The notes beneath the pieces are model-generated. The model did not search any database, had not been told where the DNA came from, and saw nothing but the letters and a program-made list of their open reading frames with translations. From Caprimulgus europaeus (Eukaryota; Chordata; Aves; Caprimulgiformes; Caprimulgidae): a DNA stretch of 64,000 nucleotides. Location of the stretch: positions 26,924,578 through 26,988,577 of the forward strand of contig OU015533.1 in assembly GCA_907165065.1 (NCBI GenBank), given 5' to 3'. Below, piece after piece: positions 22,855 through 38,300 of the stretch (its first letter is position 1; each line of letters begins with the position of its first letter). A program made the translations under genes and the position numbers.

Positions 22855-25800
22855 GTAAGTTTTGTCTTTAACTGGTCAAAGTTGTTGAGTTAATGGATCT
22901 TAACGTTCAAACAAAAAGTGGCTTTTATCTAAAACATTTCTCTGTTCTTATGAAGTAATGTAACCACCTTATAATGTGGTTCAGCTCAGATTTTCTGCAG
23001 AGAAAATTTACAAAAAGGGAGAGACTGGTCGCACATGGCTGTGTTGAATTTGGGCCATATTAAATTGCCGTAGTATAAAAAAAGAGGCAAGATCATTTAA
23101 TTCTCAATTACATTTTTGTAAATAGAGGAAAACTGACATCTGTACCATATTACCTTGTTGGTAAAGCGACGAGTTTGTCTCTTTCAGTTTAGGGGAACTT
23201 ACTGTTTCCCTAACATGAAGTCTCATCTGAACAGCAACCAACACCAGCCTGTAGCGAGACATCAGTCTCCAGGTATCAAACAGGACAAAGCAGAAATTCT
23301 GGGACTGCCAACACGTAACAAGGGCAGGTAATAAGGAGCTCTTGACTAGAGAGAAAAGATTTGGAATGGCTTAGTCTGTGCTACCATATTTCCCAAAGTA
23401 CAAAGAAATAATTGTAAAATTTAAATGTCATCAGTTTTTCCTCAAGATTTACTGAAATATCGAGACATTCACAGGAAATAGGAGGGGTTGGATCCTTATA
23501 TGTGCAACTGCACCTGCACAGAGTCCCAGAACACAGTGATATTCCATATGAGCTCAGGGCCCACTGCACAGAGTCGTCGTAGTCTCCAAGGCACTCATCT
23601 TATACAATGGATTTGAACATGACAAAGCTCAAAGAGAAAGCCAAATCTCAACAAAGTTAGAAATGTCAACCTGTAGGTATGAACTGCAAGTTTTGTTTTC
23701 CCTATGTTGATACCTTTCAATATAATAACATTTTGGGTCAGATTCTGTAGCTTCTAAGTATGCAAATATTACTACTAAAGATTTTTCAACGTTATTTTCA
23801 ACATAAAAGATTATATATAGAAGGTGAAGCTACTACACAAATTCCACAATGGTAATTAATTTCATGTGTATCTAGGTAAATAAGTCAAGAATCTTTAAGA
23901 AAAAGTGTGTTTTGCATGAAATGTGTAAGCAGAAGTTAAAAGAGTGAGGGAGTGCTGCAGATTTTACTCACCACTGTTAATACTGCACCAGTTCAAAACC
24001 CAAACTGTGACTCAAAATACGTCTGCAGATTTTTTCACCATTCTATTTCCAAAGCTACCTAGAACCAGAATGCTCATTAAGTAAAAAAGGAGGGCCTCTG
24101 TCTACACAATAAGATCAGAAGAGATTAATTTGTCTTTATAGCAGAGTGGACAAGTGGAGATTCTAGGGGAGTAGAAAAGATTATAGAGGAAATGGTAAGT
24201 CTTCATTCTTGAGTACTTATTTTTTTTCTTCCATTGAAGAAAGAGTTGAAAGAGAGATCACTGGAGAATGTTACAGCCTCCTACCAGTTTGCTTTGTATT
24301 TCAACTGGTAATTTAGTGAGGATGAAGAAATGAGCAGAAGACACACCTGGCTTCAGGAAAGGAAAACTTTACTGTAGTTTGTTTGGAGATCACTGTGTAA
24401 TGTCTGCTTCCATCACAACTGGCATCTTTAGTAGGGACATAAAAATATTTCCAAAGATTATTTTCTCTGCATTATATGTACAATATGGTTTGTTAATTAC
24501 TTACTAATTATAGCTTTTCTTAAATAGAATGATCCAAATGCACATGAAAATTTTTTGAAAATAAACAGAGCCTATGAAGTACTTAAAGATGAAGATCTAC
24601 GAAAGAAGTATGATAAATATGGAGAGAAAGGTCTTGAAGATCAGCAGCAAGGAGGTCGTTATGAAAGCTGGCACTTTTATCGCTATGATTTCGGTAAGTT
24701 ATGATGGATGGCTGTTATTTGCTTAAAACATTCACAAGTAAATGCAGTATTCAGATCTGTTTCAGATCTTTTTTACACATTTCTGATGTATACTTTCCAG
24801 ATTTCTGCCTGCGCTGTTGCTCTTCTGTAGCTGTCATTATCTCTCTGTTGACCCAGTCTTTTATTTGCCCTGTTAATGGCTACCCAAAAATACCAGAAAA
24901 TGTAATAATCTGTTTACCTAGCCTTTTGTTCCTGCTGCTTACCTTTTTATTGCTCATATAACTTCGTGTTTTATTTTTTTTAAAGTGCAAAGCTTGCTTT
25001 TTTTTTTTCCCCTGTAAATTCCAGTGTTAATGTTTCATCAGTATTCTTTGTAAATCTTTAATGCAGGAAGATTTTTTTTGTTTAGTGGATTTTGAGAGGA
25101 GATTTTTGTGCTGTCAAGCCTATTTTATATGCAGTTATACAATTAGAGATCAATAAAGAGGTAGCAGAAAGTGAAAAAAATAATAACAGAATCATACCTA
25201 AAATGATCTTGAGACAAGTTATTTAATCTTTGTCTCAATAAATTTTAGGTACTTCTGGGAAAGGCTGGGACAAACCATTCTTAGAACTGCTGAAACAGGA
25301 GTAAGCTAAAATAGCTTACCTTTATTTTGTCCACTTTATTTCACTGTGTTCACACATTCTGTCAGTGGAAAAGCTTGTGGCTGAAACACCTTTGTGGTCT
25401 AAATAGTTTAGATAACCAGAGGCTGGGAGAAGAAGTGAAAGCTTCTGGATATCACATACAAGCTTCTTGAATTTTAATCTGAGCACTGGTTGATGTTATT
25501 TCTAATACTCTGGCCCTGACAGTCGTAGTTCAAGTTCCCTGCTCACTTGGTGGCTGGTCTACTAAAACACCAAAAGAACTTTCCTGTTCTAATGGTGGCT
25601 TTTGTAGCATGAGTGGGTAAGTTCGCAAGAGATTAAACTAAAGTTACATATTACTAAACAAATATGGCTTTGTTATAAAAACAATCTTTGACAGCTTACT
25701 ATTTAAATTTAAGTGTACTATCTTCTGTTTTCTGTCTTGTGAATAAGAGAATGGTTTGTTTCTTCATTTTAAAGATGACAAAAATAAGAAGCAATTGTTG

Positions 25801-26335
25801 TTTTTTTGAATAGGCATTTATGATGATGATCCTGAAATTATAACACTGGATAGAGGAGAGTTTGGTAAGTTTTAAATAAATAGCTATCTGTTTGACTATA
25901 TGGCAGCCCAAATTTTTACATACTGAGCTGTGTATCTATAGACTTCTACTACATCTCTATTAAAAAAAGTCAGAAAATCTTCAGATGAGAAAGCAACAAC
26001 AAAAAAACCCCTTGATGCTTCCTGGTAAATGCTAGTTAGCAAATAGATCAATATCAATAAGCAGTTTAGATTAAGTTTGAAAGATATTTTGTGAGATGTT
26101 TAAGAGGAAATTATGTGAATTAAAATTTACTCCTAATTTATCTTTTTTTTTTTTTTATGTCTTGCCTAAAAAAACACTTGATAGAACTTTTCTATTATTT
26201 TTTTTTTCTTTGGTGAAATCCAGTCAACTGTGCCTCGCACAAGAGGTTTGAGACCAGAAGGTGATACCAGATATTAAAAACACAGCTAAGTAAAACAAAG
26301 TCTGGAAAGATAATGCTTTCAGTGAGGACATAATC

Positions 26336-26367
<32 letters not shown>

Positions 26368-29300
26368 TTATAGCTAAAATGTTTATAACTAAAAGAGACT
26401 AGAGGGAAAAAATACTGGATTTTGTGTGATTTTTTTTTTTTTTTTCATCATTTTGAGTATGGTTTCCTTTGTACCGAATAGATCTACATGCTGAATCAGT
26501 TTTGTAAACTTTTCTAAAAGCAGAACCTGGTCTTGCTTTGGTTAATTGATTTGCAGAATCTACACATTCCTTAGTTGGCTTATTTGTGAGGATATTTTAA
26601 TATTAGGCTATATTCACTATAAAATTATGTCCAAAATTGGAAAGACTGAAAGCCATGTAATTCCAGCTGATAACCTATGTGTGTGAGCATTTTGTTACTG
26701 TTGCTTTCTTTTATAAGCAACAGTAGTTGTTTCCCTTGGCTTTTCTAGTAATTACATTAACTTAGATTTTTAAATTGCATTTTCACCTATTAGACAGGGA
26801 TGCTACATGAAAAGATTGTCTGATAGAACCCAGAAAATACATTAAATGATATAAGGTAATTGAAAGTTCTAGTGGGTAAAAATCTTTACAAGTTGTCTTT
26901 TGTTTTTAAGGTAACTAGACCTGCAAAATCTCATGCTTCAGCTGGGTTAATCTGTAGAAAGTAAATTTATTCTTAATTAATAAAACAAATGTTGAAAGTT
27001 AGGGTGTGATAGCCTCTGGAATACGATTTATGTGTACTTGCCTACAACAGCGAGTACATATGAGTGAGGTACAATCTTTATCCCATCTGAGTTACTGTTA
27101 CTGTGTCCAACATGTAAATACTTAATTCAGCTCTTGGGGAAAACAATACAGTAAAAATGTACATTATAGATATAACTACATTGTAGATTGTGCATTACTT
27201 ACGATTTTCTTCTCTCCATCTAGATGCTGCTGTTAACTCAGGAGAACTGTGGTTTGTGAATTTTTACTCTCCTCGATGCTCCCACTGCCATGAGTTAGCA
27301 CCTACGGTACGTATAACGAGCAAACTAACTCTGAAAACTCATTAGTTTTTAACAGCAGAAAAGTTAATGAAGTGGATTTTTTTACACTGAAGCTGAAACC
27401 AAAGACAACAATTCATGATGCCAGGAATAAAACATGTGCTGGTTTTTCATTATATCTTTATAGGAAAATGTCCTTTTTTTAATTTTTTTCCCTTTTGTCT
27501 AGTGGAGGGAGTTTGCTAAGGAGATGGATGGAGTAATACGCATTGGAGCTGTCAACTGTGGAGATAACAGAATGCTTTGTCGAATTAAAGGGATTAACAG
27601 TTATCCCAGTCTGTACGTTTTCAAAACTGGAATGGTGAGTGATAAAACTTCCAGATTTCAGTCTTTCTGAAAATGCTTGATGAGTATTTCTTTAATACTT
27701 GTTCAATCATAGATCTTTATATAAGATTCCTTTTAATATATTACTTTATTTTAATAAATTACTTTTTCTCTTCAGTTTGGTTAAATTAATTTAGAAAGTT
27801 AACTTTAAAAATAGATATCTGGTTTAGACAGTGGTCTTTCTTTGAATCATTTTACCATGCAACATATCACTTCTGATTTGGGAAGGTACTGTCGGCAGTG
27901 GTGCTGTAGAAAAGCAACAAGTCTAGCTGAACAGTTTCTCTTACAGTATTGTAATGGACTTTTCAAAAACAAAGAACAGTCTGTGGTTTTGAGTCTGAAA
28001 AATCTGACTGAGTACCTAGAGAAACTTGGAAATATTTTCCACAAGATTTCTCTCATGCTAGCTGCATTATGTACGCCACGCTTTATAGCTGCTTGTTAAG
28101 TAGTGGTGCCGGGGTGGTGTACAAATTGCACTTGAAAAGTTGAGTATGTTTGACAGTGATAAGATCTGAGAGGTTGAACAAAGACAGAGATTATGCATAT
28201 GCTAAATGGGCTCATGCAAGCAATTTTTATTTAAATAGAAATATAATCATTGGGAATTGGTGTTTCTAAGACTAAATTATTGTTGTGTTGCTGTACTTGG
28301 AAATAAATCACATTACAAAATTTAAATAAAAGTTAAATTCCAAACATTCCAATACAGGAGGGAGAGAGCAGTTAGAGCTAATGTTTTTAGGGGGCAGGTC
28401 CCACATAAGTACTGTTATAAAAAAACCAGTAGGTTTTGGAGTGGATTTTCCTTTTTTTTTTTTTTAACTTTATAAAATTTATTCTTTGTCTTCTGTAGCA
28501 ACCAGTGAAATATTATGGAGACAGATCAAAAGACAGCTTAAAGAACTTTGCCATGCAATATGTTATAAGCACAGTCACTGAGTTATGGGCAGGTAATGTT
28601 TAGATGTTTTGCTTGGGGTGTTGTTCTTGAAATTGCTTTTCCAATATAAAATATGGCAGAAACTATGTATACAACTGAATCTGTCAACTGTTGCTACATC
28701 TTATTTTTGAGATACTGTAATTTGATAATACAAATATAAAACCTTGTTTCACAGTCACATATAACTAGTCATACTGATGCAAATTGTTTCATTCTTAGGA
28801 AACTTTGTTAATGCCATTGAAACTTCATTTGCTTCTGGCATTGGTTGGCTGATCACTTTCTGTGCTGAACGTGGGGGTAGGTGCATGAAATACTTTTCAA
28901 ATAAGGCAAACAAAAAAAGTCCTTTTGCTGATAGTGGTATAATCCCTTTTGTGTCTAATAAAAAGCTGTAAAAAACACCTGATATAATCGGAGTATTTGG
29001 ACTGTGGATCATTTAAGCTCTGTTTTAGAGGCAGTTTAACAAAAGGGACATTAACAGATTATGCTATTGTGCTCCTGTAATGTCACGTGAGTCATTACAG
29101 CAGCACTCAAGTATAACATTTCAGGAAGGGAACCGGCAGAAAAGGCCTCTGACTTCAGTTTCCAGCTCAAGCTCAAATGACTTATCTTGTATAGGTGCAT
29201 GCCAGCTTGTCATGATAGCTGAGTAGAAGAGAGGATTTATCTCCCCATTAAACCACCAGTACTCAAAAAATGGCTGAATATTTTATCTTAAGTTAGGTCT

Positions 29301-32300
29301 GGACACAGTAATTGGCTCTTACCACTGATGTCATGACAGAGTTTAGATTTGCATTATTTTTTGTAGCTGTTTGTCACTGACTTTTCTGGGATCAGTATTG
29401 GATCCAGCATATGAGCAAGTTGCCTTGGTTAGCTGGTCAAGCTAAGTAAATGTGCTACACCTTTGACAAATAAAGATTTCTTGGTGTTATGAAGAGACCT
29501 TTGCACCGTGAACTGAATAACCAGAGCTGCAGTCTTGGATTTACATTTGAAAATAGCTTGATTTCAAGTTGCAGTCCTTTCGTTACTAAGTTTTCAACTT
29601 AGGTCCAATTAAAGTGAGGTTGATGCATCTTCTTATTTCAGAAAAAAATCTGCATCAGGAGCTAACTATTCAAAGTCTGGATGGGTAATTAGAGCATATG
29701 ATCTATTTATTATAGTCAATTATTATTTGAATCACAGAAAATTGGTATTTCCATTGAAATCTCGTTCCAAGAGATACCTGTTGGGTTTGTTTTTTAAACG
29801 TTGGTTAAGAAGAAATTTTAAAGGTCAGTCATAGTACAGCAAATAAAATATTAACACTTTAAAAATGATAATTCTGTGTTGACGAAGCAAGAGAATGTTT
29901 TTCGTGTTGTTTTTAACTTGAGTAGACAACCATCAAGTGCTGATTACTAAATCTTACAATTTCAAGTCACTGAAGTACTGAATGAGTAGCCAGGAAGCAT
30001 GTCTTTTGAAATGGTCACCTTTGTAAGGAAGAAAGGGGTAATTCTAAACAAAAGTAGGTTTAGTGCATTAGCAATTTGAAGTTTTGTGTTTGTAAATAAA
30101 TTTTTATTTTGCAGATTGCTTGAGTTTCCAAACACGCCTTAAGCTAGCTGGCATGCTGGTAAGCAGTGTTTCACTCTGAACGCATTACCCGTTATAGTTA
30201 AAACAAAGTGACAGTAGTGAAAGTATAAAGCAGTAGCCAAAACTCTCACTGAGTTTACTGGAACCAAAATTTCACCTATTAACTTTCAGAAGAGTGAAAT
30301 ATTTTGACTTAGTAGTTATTGGAATAACGTTAATTTTTAAAAGAATTTTATAAAATATGAATTAATATTAACTAATGTTAATATTAACAATGTGGTCTCC
30401 TTCTATTTTCTAAATGTTATATATTATTGCTTGTGTTGGGATTTTCAAAAGCATTTCTGAACCTGAAATTAAAAAGTAGTCTTTGCTTTTGTGTTTGGTT
30501 TTGTTGTTTGTTTTTTTTTGTTTGTTTTTTTTAATTACAGGAAGGTCTTGTTAATGTAGGCTGGATGGACTGTGGCACCCAGGGTGAGCTTTGTGATAAT
30601 TTAGATATCTCATCTAGTACTACAGCATACTTTCCACCTGGAGCAACCATAAATAACAAAGAGAAAGGAGGCGTTTTGGTACGATTTGTTTCTCAACCAT
30701 TCTGTATTTAGATAAAATAAGGTGATGATAATGACAAAGGGATTTATAAATAATTTTCATATTGATTATATACAACTGAAAAGATGCTTTTTTCTTTCTT
30801 TTTCTTTTTTTTTTTTCCTAAGCTTATATGCCCTGGTATGAGTTTATATGTCCCTCCTCACTTCCAGTGATCCCTGGAGGTGGTCCCCAGTTTGCTGGTA
30901 TGCTGGGAGAGCGAACAGGAGCACGCTGCAGTAGCAGCAGCCTCTATCTCTGCCTAGCCTCCTCCTCAGGAGCCTGTGGGAATCGAGGAGTGGGACGTGC
31001 TCTGTGACAGGTCCAAAAGCTAGTTCTGAAACTGCTACCCAGCTATCCTGGGTAAGCCTAGGAGATTTGCCACGTGCCCCCAGTTTTTATCCCAGAAGGA
31101 ATGTGCCTCAGGTGTCACAAGTCTGAGAAATGCTACTCTGAACAGAGTATTGACATGTGAGATAAGAGTACTCCTGGGTGGTCTGTCGGTACGGATTATG
31201 CTGTTCAGCTATATTCTAATATTGCAAACACCTCCTACCTTTGTCTGGTACTTTTAACTTCCTTAATTGATGGGAGACATTTCCCAGTTTGAAGCATGGC
31301 TTGTTCCTTTCTGGTCACTGCTGTTATTTGTATCTTTAAAAGGAGGAAATTAAATTTGTAACCTACCTAATTTCAACCTTGTAAATTGTCAGCTCTGAGT
31401 TACTGATTCATACTACTTCCTAAATTTAAAAAAATACTGAAACTTAAATATCAGTACGGTGCAGTTCAGGACAAAATACAGTATCTTGAGTTTAACACTG
31501 TGGGAAAACAAGCTAAGAAGCACTATTCTAAGAGTGATATTCATGAAACTATATATAATAAAAAGAAGGTAATTAAATTACATATTATTAACGGTACTCT
31601 TCAATTGATGGAAAGGGACAAATCAGAATAATTTCCCTGACACTTTGAGTATTAATCCTCAGCAATCAGGCTGATGTTTGTAATTCCTTATAATAAACAC
31701 AGTTAACTTTCCGTCCTAGTTTCTTAACTCTTTGGATGCCAGAGAAATATATCAGGAAGTAATGCAGCATCTGCCAGACTTTGAAATTATCTCTGCAGCA
31801 TCATTAGAGGTAAATTTTTAAAAATACGTTAAGATGTCTTTAAATAATGTATTTTTATATTTTATCATTACTTTTTACATTTTTCAAATCCTCTTGATAA
31901 AACAACCTAGTACTTATTTAACTGAAAATTACTTTTTAGCTACAGAGTGGAAAAAAAAGGTATTTAACATTGTGTGTCTAAATTTATTTTCATTGTTTAG
32001 TAAAACAACAAAAGGTGGGGGGTATTTAATATGAAAATAGAAAACCACAGAAATTGCCATTGTAACTCACTCTGCAACTGTAGATTTCTAGTTATTTTTT
32101 AAAATCAACTACATTGTAGAGAATTTTAATTTAAATGTATTTTGTTAGTAATGTAAGAAAGAAAAAATACTTGTTAATCCATTACAAGTTACGTACGAAC
32201 TGAAATTAGAAGTCATAAAAGTTACTCGTGTCTTGGAGGTAAAAAGAAAAGAGGAAACCTCTTTTCACACTTGTGTGCTGCACTTAGCAGCTTGACCTAC

Positions 32301-35300
32301 AATAGGAAACATACATGGAAATAAAAAGTATAGAGGGTAGCATGTAGCCAGCATGTTTTCAGATTTTTTCCTCTTTTCTGCTTATGATGCAGTAAGATGA
32401 AGTTTAGTAGAAGGACTACATGAAAGAATTCGTTGAGTGGAGGCGGTCACTCAGAGGTCAGATGAATAACTGGGGATTTGCATTTATAAAACATAAAAGG
32501 AATTTATAAGTTGGGAATAATATTTTTTTTCTTTGTGTTTTTGTTGTGGTTGGTGGTTTTTCCCTTTGTTTAAAGGACCGTCTAGCTCATCACCGATGGC
32601 TGCTCTTCTTCCAGTTTGGGGAGAATGATAAATCAAATGTACAGGAATTTAAGAAACTCAAATTTTTACTTAGAGATGAACATATTCAGGTAAGGCTGCT
32701 CACTCATCTAGTGTGAGCAGCACTCACTTACCTACCTTTTACATTCAGAGAACAAATCAGTATGTTTTTCATTATTATTACCTGTTACTACTACCTGCCA
32801 CCTCTGGTACTGAAAGACATATACTATCATATGGTAGATCTGTAGTAAAGCTTTTAATTTAAAGCAAGCAATGACGTTTCCTATACGGTTCAAATAATTT
32901 AAAAGTAGTTAGGAAAGATTATCTTTTAAATCTGCTCTCACATGGGAAATGTTGCGGCAGATCCCATCCAGTTAGCAACTAAAAGTTAACACTTCAACAT
33001 CAAATTGATGCATGTGAAACTGTATTTTAATTACTCAGAAAACCCTATAATTATTTTGAAAATTTTCTTGATTAAAAGAAACCAAGTTCAAACTTTGTAC
33101 TAAAGACATAGGGATTATGTTATTCTGTAAGTTATGTATTTAAAAAAAATAGTTGCATTGACTAGAATAATATTAATGTCACATTTATTTTGCTTGTCTT
33201 TTTCCTTCCTTGTTTTGTTTGGAGGTGGGAAAAAAAAGAGGATTCTTTAAGGTTGTATTCCATTTTGGCCTTTAAATTAAAAATTAGCAAACAACCTAAT
33301 AGAGCTGTGCTAGTAGTTTTCCTTGAACATCATAGTTACAAGACTTCTGTTGTTCATAAAAAGGCTACCACTTTTCCATATTTTTACCTTTTTTTAATGA
33401 ATCTATCCTAACTCTCACAGCCTTTCAAAATATGTTAATCTATATTAGGATGCCTTAATTAAAATGGCACTGTCTGTTAAATAGGTTGGCAAGTTTGACT
33501 GTCTTTCCTCACCAACCATCTGCAACAAACTGTATGTCTATCAGCCCTGTTTAGCAGTCTTCAAAGGAAAAGGAACTGGAGATTATGAAATTCATCATGG
33601 TAAGAGAATTTTGGCAAACCTAAATCATTACATAAACACTTTGAGATGACGCTATTGTTGGCAAATGGCGTTGTTTTCCCAAATAACAGTTTTGTAGATT
33701 TAATATTTGCTATTTTCCTCTGACCTTACTGTAGCCTTGCACAAACTTATCATTTCCAATGGTGTTTTTTCCCCAGGTAAGCAGTCATCAGATTCCAAGA
33801 GATGTACTTTGTCTTTAGTATTCTGTCTACTTCAGTGTCATTTAGATAATTACACACAAATGAAATCTCTGAAGCTGATCAGGACAGCTTCTGCTTTGGG
33901 TAGGATAACCAAAGAATGCTATGAGGCACACCCTTCGTAGAAGCTTAACATGCTAGTTATACAGTGCTGCCAACTTGAGAAACTTGGGTTTTATTTCATA
34001 TATCACTGCACTAAAACTAATTCCATCTTTCGTTTACTTCCATCCAAGATATATTAAGACTTTTACCACTTTACTCCTATTTCCAATGTAGGAGTTTCCT
34101 TCCAGGAAAGCTTGGAACTATGTTACTGTGTACCATTGAAAGGATTCAGAAATGCTTCCTGAAGAACAAAGCCTGAAGCAAAACTAGCTTGCAGCAACAA
34201 GTATAGCTTAATTGAGAATGTGGCACAAGACAATTATGCAAGATGAGCCTCTGAAGTATTAGAAACAGTTTGCTAGAATTATGTCAGAACCTCAGTACTG
34301 TAATAAGGAATAAAGGAGAAAATTTTTTGACCACTTAGAAGAGATCAGTCATATCTAAGGGCCAAAGGCGATCCCATACATCTAAGGATTGCTGCTGGGA
34401 AAAGCCTTATATACTCTCTGAAATTTCCACTCCTGCAGATAAGCCAAGAAAGGGTCATCTACCCCTAAAAAGCTGTGATTTATCAATAGAATTCATTTTG
34501 TTTGAAGTCTTTACTGTGTCAATACCTTTGCCAAAGCAGGTATAGCTGGAACAGTAACTTATTAATTCCAACAAACACTAGTAAGATGGTAAACCAGCCA
34601 GTAGTCCAGTCACAAAAAACCATTCATTTTGTTTGGCAAAAACATGTTTTGTCTTGGATAAAACATTTATTTGGTTAATATCAGGTAAATAATCAGTTTA
34701 ATATTTAGCCTAATATCAATTATCACCTAAAGTATGTCTTACCTATGTAGGTTTGGACAGTTTAACATTGTCTCCTTGAGAAAAAGCAAGCCACTACTTA
34801 TTCAAGGTATTTAAGCAGGCCATGTTTAAAGAGCAGTCAAGGGAACTGAAGGGTTCCTGTTGCTATCACTGTGTTTTTTAATGAGATCTCTTATCGGTAA
34901 AAATTAAGTTTCCTTTCTGTATTGTTCTTTGAAGGAAAGAAGATCTTATATGACATTGTTGCATTTGCCAAAGAAAGTGTCAGCTCTCATGTTATCACAC
35001 TGGGACCTCAGAATTTTCCTGACAAAGAAAAGGAACCGTGGCTTGTGGATTTCTTTGCACCGGTAAATATTTAATATATATATTTCCCTTCTTCTAAAAT
35101 CTACTCTGTAAGCATGTAACAAAATATGAGCAGTATCTTGAAAGTGTCCTTCAGCACCATGAGGTGGTATTGTAATTTCTCATTCCTTGGCAGCACTAGT
35201 TCCCAGACTGTGTGGGTTTTGTATTTACTTGAGTCTGTTGTCAAAGCAGCATATTATTAATCTCAAACAGCTTACGTTCTCCTGAGAGCCAACTGCAGGG

Positions 35301-38300
35301 AAAGCAATTGCACTTACTTGCATTTTGTTTTCTAGTGGTGTCCTCCTTGTCGAGCTTTGTTACCAGAGCTGAGAAAAGCATCAAAACATCTTTATGGTCA
35401 GCTTAAATTTGGAACACTAGACTGTACTGTCCATGAAGGGCTTTGCAACATGGTAAGCTGTGGGAAATTAAAAACAAACAAACAAAAAAACCCCAACAAT
35501 AGCAACAATATATATATAATCCTTTCAAAGAATATTATTTTCTTCTAGTTGGGGGTATAGATATGGGGGCAGACAATGCTTGTTCTTTAATATTATTTTC
35601 TTAAAGGATAGTAAACCAAACAGGACACTTGTATTATATTTTTTTTCAAAGGAACAAACTATGTAGCCACTATAGAGAATATATTGATGGAAAATACAGT
35701 TCACATTTTCCTCTGATTTCATAGCATTATTGGAAGACTCTGAAAGTGTCAGAATTTAATAATTCCTGAGGTTTTTTTAAGAGGAGGGAAAAAAAGAATT
35801 AAAGCAGACTCAGAAAGTTTTTTTTGTAGAGTGTATATGTGCATTTTTTTTTCTTCATATAGGAGGATAAAAATTCAGAACGAACTTAATTGATCTCTGA
35901 ATGCAGTTGGCAATTTTTCTGTAATGATTTGTCATGGTTTCAGACTCACACCCACATGTGAGTCTGAGTAGTTGTACTGTACAAACTGGATAGATTAGCA
36001 GCTGTGAGCCACCAATACTGATGGAAGTTAAAGGGAAGTACAAGAAACCTAATAATTCCTTGAAATTTCTGTCTGTTTTGTTAGCATAACATTCGAGCTT
36101 ATCCAACAACAGTTGTGTTCAATCAGTCTGATGTTCATGAGTATGAAGGACATCACTCTGCTGAGCAGATCTTGGAGTTTATAGAGGTATGTAAATCATA
36201 ATCCTTGCTGCAGTTGTGCTCTGTAAGCAGCTTATCCACAAACATGTTCTTTAGTTGGAAGATTCTAAGTTTTGGTTTTTTTTTAATTAATTAGATAGTA
36301 AAATAAAGATCGAAGAAACCTTGGGCAAGAAAAGTAATCCAGCAACTGTCAGTCAGAGACTTGACAACTAAGGGACTAATTTCCCTACTCTGTCAAGTCA
36401 TTTCTTTGAGATCATTAGCAAGTAACTTGAGATCCCCTCCAATCTGCAAAGTAATAGTAATGATTTCTATCTCATAGAGGGGATAAAGGAATTAAATGCA
36501 TGAAGTGCTGTAATATTAAGGTGAAAATGCCTCACGTACACACCTTGACATAGGAGGAGTTTCACATTTTTTGACAATTGGCTTGCTCTTCTTCTCTGTG
36601 CTTCTCAGCTGTTTCTTGAACTTTCTTAACTCGCAGAACTGCAAATCATTGGTACTAATGATTGTTGCTGCAGAGTTCTGACACCCATCTTCACTCCAGC
36701 ATCCAGGTTCTCTTACTGCTAGATCTGCAGTCTCTTTTCCACTCTCTGAAGTGACTGTTCATTCCCTCCAGGCAGCCCAGAAAAAGCAGGTTTAAGAGCA
36801 CAGATGCAGAAACAGGTGACGATCAGTCTTTCAGTTGATCTTCTGAGGCTGCTAGTGCACTGTATGTATTCCTCTGCATCCCAGCCTAAATAGCATGGCT
36901 GAGTCTCATAATGCCTATTCTTGCCAGGTAAGCTGAATTTCTTGCCTTTTGTCTCCCTTTATGGAGAAGAGGCAGACCTCCCTTTTGCGGCCTGGCTATA
37001 TTTTCTTGATAGCTCTTCTCAGCAAATCAGGCATACAATTGTTAGGCTGAAGGGATGACTTTGGATGCTTCTATGCCTTTCAGTAGTATAGAGTCCTCCC
37101 TACCACAGCAGCAAGTAAATTTCACTAAAAGAGGGACGTTCTCAGAATTTGGTACAGTCTCTATGTAATGGAGCTAGATATGGGATAATTTACTGTTGCA
37201 AAGTACATGTTTATCTACTGTCTTTACTTTAGGATCTTAGGAATCCATCGGTGGTCTCCCTAACACCAGAGACATTTGTTGAATTAGTTCAGAGAAGAAA
37301 ACGAGAGGAAATCTGGATGGTTGACTTTTACGCTCCATGGTGTGGACCCTGTCAGGCTTTAATGCCAGAATGGAAAAAAATGGCCAGGGTAAATGACATT
37401 CAAATATTTATTCTGCTTTTGTGTCCTGTTCCATGGAATTACTGAGACAGTACAACTGCTGTTGTAGAGATCTGTCAACTGACAAAGTCTAATTATTAAT
37501 ATTGCAGGGAAAACATGGAATTCTTACCTGACAGTTTTATACTGTTTCAAATACAAAGTTTTTCTTGTTTTTTGTTTTTTCAATGGTTCAGTACATTGAT
37601 ACTGTAATCCAGTTTTCTGGATCATAGAATCATCAGCTTCCCTGCCCATGCCAAGTGGTTTAGGCCTTTGTAACAAATACAGCGTGCAAGAGATAGCACA
37701 TCTGCAGTGTACCTGGATATGTCACAATTACTGAGCCTGTCATAGGAAAGCTGGTAATATGGTAGTCCTGATACTAAATAACTACACTCCTATGTACCTT
37801 TGAGGCAAAGTAGGTGCCTCATGAGCTGAGTGGATGCAGCTTATACTGAAATACATGTGCATGATGAGAATGTACCTGGGTGGCTGGTTCCCACTAGATA
37901 CCAGTGACCTATACACAGGAAAGAAGAAAGCCTTGTGATAATCTTGGTTTGTTTTGTTGGTTTTTTGGGGTTTTTTCCCCCAACTAAGTGATTAAGACTT
38001 AAATTCTGAAGTATTACTGAAATTGTAGTATTATTGATTAGCATATTTGATTGTAGGTTTTCTTCTCTTTTCAGATGTTAAATGGATTAATCAGCGTAGG
38101 CAGTATGGATTGTCAAAAATATTATTCTTTCTGTCACCAAGAAAGTGTTCGGGGATATCCTGAAATAAGACTCTTTCCTCGAAAATCAAACACAGCTCAT
38201 CAATATTAGTAAGTGGTTTACTTCAGTTTGGGAAATGTTAGATGATGTGGAACAAGATGAATATACAGGTTCATCACAGCTATTAAAAGAGGCTGTTACA

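Noticed and set aside
27842..28099. Open frames of 85 codons (plus) and 69 codons (minus) between DNAJC10 exons 5 and 6
   Set aside because: Intronic, overlapping on both strands, without splice logic or recognisable domain.
37621..37640. 'atcatagaatcatcag' resembling a CR1 3' tail
   Set aside because: No CR1 body sequence follows; too short to call.
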